Below the pieces are notes generated by a model. It did no database searches, was not told where the DNA came from, and was given only the letters and a program-made list of their open reading frames with translations. A program made the position numbers and the translations under genes. A DNA stretch of 64,000 bases from Halichondria panicea (Eukaryota; Porifera; Demospongiae; Suberitida; Halichondriidae): NCBI RefSeq assembly GCF_963675165.1, contig NC_087388.1:3539047-3603046 (forward strand), in the 5' to 3' direction. Of this stretch, positions 42,796-51,602 are shown piece after piece. How positions within the stretch are numbered: the stretch's first letter is position 1; each line of letters opens with the position of its first letter.

Positions 42796-43531
42796 TTTTA
42801 CTAAGTCTGGTTGAACATAATTACCACAATCAAAGCTGCATGACCACTGGACACATGGATGTGGGTTATCCCCATCTTGTATCCAATTAATTACTGCTTA
42901 GTTTTTGCAACTCATCAGTTGAGAAAGAGTATTAAGAAGCTGCCACTGCTTTTAGCTAAGTTCTGTTCCTTCTAGAGTGGACTACATGCAGGTATTGACA
43001 TTACTACATAAGTAGAATAGGTAAAACATGACTGTAAATGACTGTAGATCAATTTTAATATTTTGAGCAAAAGGGGGGTTCCTTTAATTTGCTCCCTTGG
43101 ATCTCCCCCTGGATCCGCCTGTCACCAGCCGAGGGTTTGCATTTTAGTGCTCTAGTTAATAATTCATTTTTGCATGTCATTTTTGCATGCAATCACACGG
43201 AAACTCAAATAGTGGGTATTGGATCGACCATGATTGTTGTTAAAAACGATCGATGCCAAAATTAATGGCTGCAAGTCAGCAGAGCCTTGCAGCTCTCTTC
43301 TCACTCTTTCAGCTACCAAAACTAGCGTTCTAGTGCAGAGTTAACGAGTAGCAACACTCGGTGAACAAGTTTTGCTACGGACTCAACTGAAAAGACATTC
43401 CCGTACTTAAAGCGACACTAAAAAATAATTATGAAGCCAGAGGTCGTTTCCTTTGGAGATTGAAAAATGATGTTGAAGTTCTGGTGTCGCATATTTAGAG
43501 GGTCGCATATAATTGGAGGTTATTCTTCTGT
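42796..43531. other. No gene seen
   Basis: AT-rich sequence without family resemblance. Confidence 0.45.
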
Positions 43532-43586
43532 CCTCGATTATAGGCCGCTTAAATTACATTGTTTCTTGCGGCCTGGAATCGAGGCT
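43532..43586. repeat. Short palindromic TAGCCTCGA-family element
   Basis: CCTCGATTATAGGCCGC on the left and GCGGCCTGGAATCGAGGC on the right, with an AT-rich loop. Confidence 0.6.
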
Positions 43587-43739
43587 GTGGTTTGACCTCT
43601 ATTTAGGACGCGACATAAAAAAATAATTGTGAACGCTATTTTTAGAGGTCAGAAAATTGGAAAAGATCGAGGGTGTCGCATATTTGGTTGGAGGGTCGTT
43701 TTAAATCGAATAAGTACGGTAAGCAAAACTAGGCATAAC

Positions 43740-44098
43740 TCGAGAACGAAGCTTTATTACCCGAGGCGCGCGTGGGCGGCCACGGGTATAGTAGTATGTT
43801 GGTCTGTTTGTTTGTTTGTCACAGGTATATCTACTCACCTGGATGCCACATCACTGCGTTTACAGCATGGATAGCCTTCACACAACAATATCTTGATTTA
43901 AATAGTGGCAGATTTTGCTGTTAAAGCTTCTTTGTCGAGCAAAAGCTAAGAAGCTTGAATCAGCTTGTGACTAGGTCTGCTTACCTGGATGCTCTAGCAC
44001 TGCGTTTACAGCATGAGTAGCCTCCACACAACAAGTTAGTACTTTTGATAGTGACAGCTTTCGGTGTTAAAGCTCCTTTGTCTAATAAAAGCGAGCAA
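43740..44098. repeat. Dispersed repeat A, copy 2, left part
   Basis: Matches 29640 onward (TTACCCGAGGCGCGCGTGGG, GCGTTTACAGCATGGATAGC). It carries an extra internal duplication of the GCGTTTACAGCAT...GTGTTAAAGCT block and is interrupted by the Merlin element at 44098. Confidence 0.75.
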
Positions 44099-44409
44099 GG
44101 TTAGGCTGACTATTGGGTACTACCTGATTCTTCCAGGTACTACCTCAAAAAAGGAATTTCACACCTATTAAAACGGCAATAAAAAGCAATTGGCAATAGT
44201 GTGCAAAAACAAGAATAAAATGTGAGTGCAAAAAGCTATAAACTGCATATATACAGAAATAAAATGTGAGTGCAACAGCCTATAAATTTAAAGTGGGTAC
44301 TGCTTAGCTATATTTTCTAAAAGTTTTTCAAGTAAATCCACAGAAACTCAATAAGATATGTGGGGAAGAGGTTACTTGAAGTATTCATGACTCCTTGCTT
44401 TCTCATCAT

Positions 44410-45306
44410 TCATTTAGTGCATGACCAATGTTCCTCTACACTCTGGGTGTGAGCCCCGGTCACTGGATCAACGAAGTTCTCTGAGTGGTTCACTGTTTGG
44501 TGGGTGTATCCAGAGATGCCAACGTCGAAGTAGGCACGCCATTCATCAGATATGACAGTTGTTCCAGGCCTGATATAAGTTTGGATTATTGGCATGAGAG
44601 TTTGCTTCGTCCTGTCAGGAACGACTACCATGAAAGCATTGGATGTTCCTCGCTCTATACCACCAAACACCCAGTGGCCATCCGTGACCCGCCCATGATT
44701 GTACTTACGTTTACCAAATTTGGACTCATCGATCTCCACGATTTTGCCAGGTCCACCTATCGTAATGGGAGAAGTAATGAAATAATTATACATGCAAACA
44801 GAATGTGACTTACCAATCGTGATAGGGTGGGCAAGGAAATACTCGGCGCATATATCCCGAAAGAAGTTGAAAACCAATCGATTGCAACTCTCTGTGAGAC
44901 TTTAGCTTCGATACTAGCCTCAGTCACTCTTTGCTGCCTAGACCAGAGATATACCAGCCTTAGGATGGTTTCGAAAGAAAGCTTTGTCTTGCTAAAAAAG
45001 CTTTTATCACGAATGCTTACTACTGCCTGGCACCCTTTTCGGTAGCCTCGATTCCAAGCCGCTGAGAAAGGCGAAGGGGCTGGAGTCGAGGCTACCTTTT
45101 CGGGGACATCTCCAGGAGAAAGAATTTTTTCTCTTTACAATTCGACAACTAGAAGAACATTTTCGACAGTCCATTGAAGAAGTAAGAAGATTCTTCCTCT
45201 GTAGCCAGTACATGATGTCTTCCTCATTCGTAAGAACTTCCTTGAGGAGATCAGCGTACGTCCAAGTTCTAGGAGTAGACAAAAGTGGTGGAGCCGCAGT
45301 AGCCAT
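44410..45306 (-). pseudogene. Merlin transposase (ISXO2-like DDE)
   Basis: It starts at ATG 45306 (MATAAPPLLS). A zinc ribbon follows with CRKC and, after KNSFSW, RCPRKGC. A 52-bp MITE plus its 9-bp TSD interrupts codons of the CPRKGC region; without that insert the frame would be continuous. A further frame change lies near 44872. A ~55-bp intron separates FLAHPITIG from GPGKIVEIDESKFGKRKYN, which carries the first aspartate. WVFGGIERG, VISDEWRAY (second aspartate), YTHQTVNHSENFVDP and the glutamate in SVEEHW complete the DDE core. The stop is at about 44410. It is close to intact, with only two lesions. Confidence 0.9.
45043..45094. mobile_element. 52-bp palindromic MITE in the Merlin transposase, 9-bp TSD
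   Basis: TAGCCTCGATTCCAAGCC at the left and GGCTGGAGTCGAGGCTA at the right, exactly flanked by CCTTTTCGG (45034-45042 and 45095-45103). This copy proves that the abundant TAGCCTCGA hairpin is mobile. Confidence 0.9.
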
Positions 45307-45526
45307 TGAAGATTGAAAAATTGAGTGAAAGAGTTGCAGTTTGATGAATGTGCATGGTGATTTCTTATATATGGTTCTGTTCCCTGATTTTGACAGGTAT
45401 TGACATGCAACTATGGACTATGACTATGAATCCAATTAACACCTTTCAGCTGAAGCGATAAGTGTGAAATTCCTTTTTGAGGTAGTACCTGGAAGAATCA
45501 GGTAGTACCCATTAGTCAGCCTAACC

Positions 45527-45840
45527 GCGAGCAAAATGTAGCTTGAACAGAACTTGCACATGCGTTACTTATAACTGAAGTGATCCTGTACCAAGAAAAC
45601 GATGGAACAGGGTCACTAAAGTAGAAAGCTGTATATACCAGGAACAACTTGAATTATAGCTCCTGCTGCTGACTGGGATCCTACTCCATGCAGAACCTGG
45701 AGCCATACTTCTCTGAGACTCCAGGCTTCTATACTGTGATCCTAATCCATAGTGCATATATCTATAGTACCACTACCTGTTCTCAAATGTTTCAGCATGC
45801 CTCCAGCCTGGTTTAGTTTTATTGCTCCTGAGTTGCTGTG
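45527..45840. repeat. Dispersed repeat A, copy 2, right part
   Basis: Resumes after the Merlin TSD and matches 29830-30110 in order (CTGAAGTGATCC, AGAAAGCT, CTGGTTTAGTTTTATTGCTC). Confidence 0.7.
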
Positions 45841-45872
45841 CAAGTCATACATGATAACAACATCACTATATG

Positions 45873-46500
45873 CAGTGGCGTAGCCAGCGGGGGGCAGAGG
45901 GTGCTCCAGCACCCCCCTCTGGCCTCAGACTCTGCTCCACAAGTTCCTTTTACTAACTAGCTAAGCTAGCTAGCTGATATGAGATCGAGAGTACTAGAGC
46001 TAGCTCTATATAATTGCACGATCAACTCAAAACTCCACCTCTAACTATCTAGCTCCACCTCCAAATATTCATTCCAGTCAGTGCACATGCGCAAAGCCAC
46101 GTGCTGAGCAGACCAAGGTCCCCCACAGAGTTGCAGACTGTTAATGTTCAGCAGCTATCACCATCATCATCATGAGTACTTTTCCGTTGAGCCCAGTTCA
46201 CAGAGCAGCACTGCAACTGCAAGTGGCTTGCCACCCTGTCCTACTAATTCACAAGCAGAACCTGGTTAGCAGCTGCATGATTTAATTGTCACAACTCAAA
46301 CAATGCATTTTATAGGACATCTTCAAATGAAGTTGTGGCTTAACCACCAGTACAGCAGTACCCTCATTTCTTTAGCCAGATTGCGTTAGAATCAATCTCA
46401 GAGCATGTAACAACAAAAATTTTCTGGGGGAGTGCCCCTACCCCCACTGGTAATTCGTTCATCAAGCACCCCCCTCTCTCAAATCCTGGCTACGCCCCTG
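45873..46500. mobile_element. 628-bp CAGTGGCG-type non-autonomous element
   Basis: Begins CAGTGGCGTAGCCAG and ends CTGGCTACGCCCCTG, flanked by ATATG at 45868-45872 and 46501-46505. The 5-bp TSD and CAG termini are seen again at 62965-63497. It is non-coding. Fragments of the same family lie at 2181-2400, 4187-4262 and 4484-4870. Confidence 0.8.
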
Positions 46501-46806
46501 ATATGCACTGCATTATATTTCTGGTTTCTTTTTAATCATGTCACCATGTACCAGCCGAGGGTTTGCACTCTAGTTTGTTTACTGATTCAGTCCGTATCCT
46601 AGGTGATGTAATAATTACTTCCCCCAGGCACTATTATAATCTACTTCCTCAGCAGATTTGAATTGATATGATGCATCTTGACAAAATTTGGTAGACTACA
46701 TTGCACGCAATAAAATTCAAAAATATTGTGTAAGCTTGACAGTATTGAACTTAAAGCCTGTAGTCAAATTCTTGCTCTGTGCTTTCTCAGTAGTCAAGGT
46801 AGACTG

Positions 46807-47620
46807 GAGGACAAAATTCATGTCTAAGAATTGTACATCATCGACCTTGTTCATTTGATGTTTGATGTCGATGTCGATGATCGAAGTCGTGATAATTGAT
46901 GTGGTAATGGTCGATGCGTTGTAATAATGAAAGTGGATGTGATGATTGATGTGGTATTGGTCGATGCGCTGGTGTGATGATTGGAACCAAGTGATGAGAT
47001 ACACATCGGATACTGATAACAGATGTTGTTGTTGTAAGCTCGAACTGGCATTCTGAGAAGAGATAGACCTACCAATAGATGGGCGTGGCCCGCCTCCAAA
47101 AGGGCTCAGCGCCTATAATAATTATATCTAACATGTATCGTGGTACTAAATATGACATCATAATATTAGCTGCGCCTCTAACCGCAGAGCTCAGCTTGCT
47201 GCAGAGAAGGGGAGGCTGAGGAGCAAGGAAGCATTACGTAAAGGGATATACATTATACAACTGATTGGTGCTGCATGATTTTTTGCAACAGAACGAATGC
47301 ATAGCGCATGCTAGATAGGACTGAACTCGTCTCCCCACACCCATCTATTGCTTTCCTTGTATCTTTTGTTGGTCTATCTCTAGTTCGAGCTAGCTTACAA
47401 CAACAACACATCTGTTATCAGTATCCGATGTAGCCTCGAATCCAGGCCAATTAAAATACGTAATCGGCATGGTCTCGAGGCTATATCCGATCGATCATCA
47501 CCAATTACATATCGACCATTACCACATCAATTATCACGACTTCGATCATCGACATTGACATCAAACATCAAATGAACAAGGTCGATGATGCACAATTCTT
47601 AGACATGAATTTTGTCCTCT
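46807..47620. repeat. Long inverted repeat, arms ~240-290 bp
   Basis: GAGGACAAAATTCATGTCTAAG on the left pairs with the inverted block ending at 47620. The arms include GATGTCGATGTCGATGATCG-like ATCGA-rich sequence and the CAACAACAACATCTGTTATC block. The right arm contains a 53-bp MITE (47431-47483) absent from the left arm. Confidence 0.8.
47431..47483. mobile_element. 53-bp palindromic MITE with 9-bp TSD
   Basis: TAGCCTCGAATCCAGGCC to CATGGTCTCGAGGCTA, flanked by TATCCGATG (47422-47430) and TATCCGATC (47484-47492). The left arm of the surrounding inverted repeat shows the unoccupied site near 47005. Confidence 0.8.
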
Positions 47621-47631
47621 ATGGCGCTCCA

Positions 47632-48186
47632 TATCATGTGAGATAGCTAACCAAGCCAAGCTTTGATTCCAGGCCATGGAGAAGGAGTATGTACTAATTG
47701 TGCATGTTCTGAGTTTCAAGGGCGGCCTAACTGTAGCCTTGAATCCATTTTAATCGGCCTGGATTCGTATGGAATGCCGTTTGCGACAAAATTCAGGCAG
47801 AATCTGATAGGCGTGTGCATCCAATATAAAATCGATTTTTGAAGATCGATTTTTAATAATCGATTTTTTACAGTTGATTTTCGATTTACACGTGAACGAT
47901 CTTTGACAATCACTCTGATAATCGATTTTTGACAATCGATTATTGAAATTCGATTTTCGATTTACACGTGAACGATCTTTGACAATCGATCTGATAATCG
48001 ATTTTTGATAATCGATTACTGAAATTCGATTTTTGATAATCGATTTTTGAAAATCGATAAATCGCGATACTTGCCAGGCCGATTAAAATGGCTACAGTTA
48101 GGCTGCCCTTGAAACTCAGAACATGCACAAACTCCTTTCCGCGGCCTGGAATCAAAGCTTGGCTTGGTTAGCTATCTCACATGATA
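47632..48186. mobile_element. 555-bp foldback element with ~100-bp TIRs
   Basis: TATCATGTGAGATAGCTAACC on the left pairs with GGTTAGCTATCTCACATGATA on the right. The TIR also contains AAGCTTTGATTCCAGGCC and the GTTCTGAGTTTCAAGGG block. Its loop is occupied by an ATCGAT-rich array. No clear TSD was found. Confidence 0.7.
47768..48060. repeat. ATCGAT-rich terminal array, copy 1
   Basis: Begins TATGGAATGCCGTTTGCGAC, continues CAGAATCTGATAGGCGTGTG, and then runs into repeated AATCGATTTTTGA units with ACACGTGAACGATC twice. Copies 2 and 3 are inverted relative to it. Confidence 0.85.
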
Positions 48187-48189
48187 GAC

Positions 48190-48508
48190 TATAACGCAAA
48201 AGCGAAACATTATTGTTTTTTGGAACCATTAAAAAGAAGGGCCATAAGTCACAGTAAAAATCATTAATTTTAGAACTGTTCAGTTGATGCTATCTTATTT
48301 AGTTCCTTCGTGCACCCATTTTTGTATGCTTTCTCGCCAGCACTGTTTTATTTGGCCATCTTGTGTGTGCTTAGAGAGCTGAGAAAGAGTTTGGTGATTC
48401 CAGATAGAATAGAAGTCATGAATAGTGGCTTCTTCAATGCTCTAAGGATAGTCTCACGTGATACAGCTTTAGACAGGGGCCCCCCCCAGCCCACCACAGA
48501 GCAGTTCT
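48190..48508. other. No gene seen
   Basis: Interval between ATCGAT arrays. A 66-residue open frame has no recognisable family. Confidence 0.4.
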
Positions 48509-48754
48509 AAAATCGATTATAAAAAATCGAATTTCAATAATCGATTATCAAAAATCGATTATCAAAAATCGATTATTAAAAATCGAATTTCAAAAATCGA
48601 TTATCAGATCGATTGTCAAAGATCGTTCACGTGTAAATCGAAAATCAACTGTAAAAAATCGATTATTAAAAATCGATCTTCAAAAATCGATTTTATATTG
48701 GATGCACACGTCTATCAGATTCTGCCTGAATTTTGTCGCAAACGGCGTTCCATA
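48509..48754. repeat. ATCGAT-rich terminal array, copy 2 (inverted)
   Basis: Runs of AAAAATCGATTATC end in TTGGATGCACACGTCTATC and GCAAACGGCGTTCCATA, the reverse complement of copy 1's start. Confidence 0.85.
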
Positions 48755-48780
48755 GATTCGAGGCTAGTATCAATCAATTG

Positions 48781-49025
48781 CAATAGATTTTCAAAAATCG
48801 ATCATCAAAAATCGATTTTCAAAAATCGAATTTCAAAAATCGATTATTAAAAATCGAATTTCAATAATCGATTATCAAAAATCGATTATCAGATCGATTG
48901 TAAAAGATCGTTCACGTGTAAATCAAAAATCAACTGTAAAAAATCGATCTTCAAAAATCGATTTTATATTGGATGCACACGCCTATCAGATTCTGCCTGA
49001 ATTTTGTCGCAAACGGCGTTCCATA
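48781..49025. repeat. ATCGAT-rich terminal array, copy 3 (inverted)
   Basis: Same layout as copy 2, ending GCAAACGGCGTTCCATA at 49025, directly against the RecQ-like pseudogene. Confidence 0.85.
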
Positions 49026-50230
49026 AGGGTGCAGGATATCTCTCCCTCAAGGCAGAACAACAACAAGCAATTCTCAACTTTGTCTCTGGGAGAGATGTGT
49101 TTGTTTCCTTGCCAACTGGCTATGGCAAGTCACTGTGTTTTGTTCTCCTGCCAAGGATATTTGATAGCATAAGAAAAGTGGTGAACAAATCTCTAGATCT
49201 TGTGCTGGTTGTATCCCCTTTGATCTCTCTCATGCAAGACCAAGTTGCCAGCTACTCAGCTCTTGGAATTACTGCTGCTGCTTGGGATCAAGATAAAGGA
49301 AATAGAAATAAAATAAAGAATGGAGAAGTTCAGTTGATGTTCACAAGCCCTGAAGCTCTGTTTACTTCTTCCCAATGGCTGAACATCCTCTCCAGTGATG
49401 TTTTTCAGAACCATCTCGTCGGCTCACTGTATAAAGAAATGGTAAGCAAACTCAATTTCATGCATGGATGCTTATTATTAAAATGATTTTTGTAGGGGTG
49501 ATGAGTTTCGAAAGGAATTCTCTCAGTTGGGAGAGATCAGAAGCATTATTCCTGAAGAGTGAAGATTATGGCATTAACTGCTACTGCAACTAAAGCAACA
49601 CCAAGAGTTTATGATAGAGAGAGAGTATCGAACGTAGGCATACTGTGTATCAGATGTATGCGGAGAGTAACGTGACTTCCTGTATCTGTCACAAGTTTGG
49701 AATTTGCACACTGACCAATCCAAGCGTGGGTGATGTAATCTATCAACCCATCCAAGTGTGGGTGATGTAATCTACTTTCTTGATAGATGACATCACCCAC
49801 GCTTGGATTGGTCAGTGTGCAAATTCCAAGCTTGTGACAGATACAGGAAGTCACGTTACTCTCCGCATACATCTGATACACAGTATGCCTACGTTCGATA
49901 CTCTCTCTCTATCATAAACTCTTGGCAACACGGAGCCCAGATATACGACAAATCATCCACTGGGGAGTGCCTGAAGATGCTGAGACATATGTACAGGAGA
50001 GTGGACGGGATAACAACATTTGCCATGCGCTATTACTGTACAACAAAGAAGACTTGTCACCTAAGTACACTACTACACATATGAAAGAGTACTGTACGAA
50101 CAATACTATCTGTCGTAGGCATCTCTTATTTGCAGAGTTTGAAGCCACTAGTTGTGTAAAGTTAATTCAAGGGTGTGCGTGCTGTGATGTTTGTAGCAAA
50201 AAATGTAAATGCGAGAAGTGTAGTAAATAA
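49026..50230 (+). pseudogene. RecQ-like helicase, internally deleted
   Basis: The first exon encodes the RecQ N-lobe: GYLSLKAEQQQAI, Walker A as SLPTGYGKSLCF (residues ~35-46 of the frame), and VVSPLISLMQDQV. After an intron starting at 49443 come GDEFRKEFSQLGEIRSIIP and ALTATATKAT (motif III). The DEAH box normally just before GDEFR is missing. Motifs IV-V are absent. The frame resumes after a hairpin insertion with PDIRQIIHWGVPEDAETYVQESGR (motif VI) and a cysteine-rich tail, CACCDVCSKKCKCEKC, ending at 50230. A frame change lies near 49560. Without Walker B and motifs IV-V this copy cannot be an active helicase. Such RecQ-like genes are often multicopy in cnidarians and sponges. Confidence 0.85.
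49601..49925. mobile_element. 325-bp hairpin MITE with 5-bp TSD in the RecQ pseudogene
   Basis: CCAAGAGTTTATGATAGAG at the left pairs with CTCTATCATAAACTCTTGG at the right. The arms are ~145 bp with few mismatches and contain AATTTGCACACTGACCAATC. It is flanked by CAACA at 49596-49600 and 49926-49930. Confidence 0.85.
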
Positions 50231-51341
50231 GTGTATGTCCATGTGATCATTCATAATTATCATGTGACTTCCATTAGTACTCATACATGTAATTGGAGTA
50301 TATTTAGAAGTTCAGAAGTTGATCCGGCCAGAAGACATGTCTGGATACACATTGTGAGTTTGTATATAATTATAGAGAACTGTTACTGGTATTTCTCCAC
50401 AAAATTTTGTAGTATCCACTCTCTAACTACGTCTGTGTTTGGCGACTTGATTAATGGTCCATGAATATGAGTGAAAGATTTATGGTCACGTCCTGGAGTT
50501 TTGCTGAATACTTTCATTTGTGATAACTGTTCCACTACTTTCAAGAAGTCTTTGTCATAAAAAATTATGGTGTTTTAGCATGGACACCAAATGCTTTTAT
50601 TACACCATTATCCCTGTCGAAAGTATCAAGGGTAGCCTCAAGGGTTCCCACCATTTTGCCACATGGCCTTATTGGCTCCTAAACCCTCGATAGACGTTTT
50701 CACTAGTTTATTCATGTGCTCCATATGGAGATCACAGCTTATGTTGTGACCAGGAAGTCCACGTGTATTGACAAATCTCGACCATTTAACACCCTCTGCC
50801 AGTCGGGGTGGCAGGACAATGTGGTATTGTATCAGAAGGTGAAATGCTTCCATTGCATAATTCTTTCTACTTGAAGCTTTAAATACCAGAAGAAAGTATT
50901 TCCATAAACGAAGGCAACGATCACCATCCCCATCCCCCTCTTTTATAGCATCTTTGAATACTTTATCTGTACTCTTACTTGGTTTCTTGTGTGCATTTGT
51001 GAATATCAATGTGCTGAGAAGCAATGTTTACAGCAATAGACATCAGTACCTCCACATGAGGGAACTGTTTGGCAGTACATCTTCTGATGGGACGTCATCA
51101 ATTGTATTCATTTTCAGATGTTGCATAACTGCATACGTGATATACGCTTCTACTACTAATTCGAAAAAGTCTTCATGAGCATTTAAATCTTTTTTGCACT
51201 TTTTGGACACATTTCGACGATTAAGTTGGTTTCGAAGGTGAAATAGAGTCCCTCTTTCCATTGCAGATGATGTTTTATATAATCTTTTCCAAATCACCTA
51301 AGCAAGTATACACATGTATGAGTGTCAGTCATACCATTATA

Positions 51342-51526
51342 TGTACACTTAGTTGATAATGATGTCATATCTATGTTTAGACTAGTCTGGAACATTCTAG
51401 AACTTTCTTGTGTTATGTATTTAGGTCATTGTGACCATGTGCTTAGTCAGTCCATGATATCTTTCTTATTTGTTTAACTAACAACTTGCTCTATCTAGCT
51501 AAATCACATTGTAAGCTTTGCTAACA
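51342..51526 (+). repeat. 5' LTR of the copia element
   Basis: 185 bp, TG...CA. Confidence 0.95.
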
Positions 51527-51540
51527 GGTTATGGGCCCAG
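51527..51540 (+). promoter_or_regulatory. Primer binding site for an internal initiator-tRNA fragment
   Basis: GGTTATGGGCCCAG follows the LTR directly. It is complementary to the anticodon stem-loop of initiator tRNA-Met (CTGGGCCCATAACC), not to a tRNA 3' end. Drosophila copia is known to prime from a tRNA-iMet half-molecule in this way. Confidence 0.85.
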
Positions 51541-51602
51541 TGAAAGTGGTGCTAGGTAGCTACTAAGAAGAGCGATTGGAGTTGTGTCGGTAGTTTGGTC
51601 AG

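Larger units (their letters stand above)
44099..45526. mobile_element. Merlin (IS1016/ISXO2-like) DNA transposon, 8-bp TSD
   Basis: Termini GGTTAGGCTGACTATTGGGT and ACCCATTAGTCAGCCTAACC belong to ~66-bp inverted repeats (44099-44164 and 45462-45526). The flanks are GCGAGCAA at 44091-44098 and 45527-45534, an exact 8-bp duplication as expected for Merlin (8-9 bp). The element is 1428 bp and encodes one transposase on the minus strand. It is inserted in dispersed repeat A and itself contains a 52-bp MITE. Confidence 0.95.

Noticed and set aside
44485-44808. 107-residue plus-strand frame
   Set aside because: Antisense shadow of the Merlin transposase catalytic exon.
48310-48510. 66-residue frame with a hydrophobic start resembling a signal peptide
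   Set aside because: Lies between transposon ends, with no homologous features and no exon borders.
47768-49025. Repeated AATCGATT units considered as a CRISPR array
   Set aside because: Eukaryotic context, irregular spacing, no conserved long repeat and no unique spacers; the copies end in a shared transposon tip.
51527-51540. Initiator-tRNA-like sequence considered as a tRNA gene remnant
   Set aside because: Only the 14-nt anticodon-arm complement is present and it sits exactly after an LTR, so it is a primer binding site.
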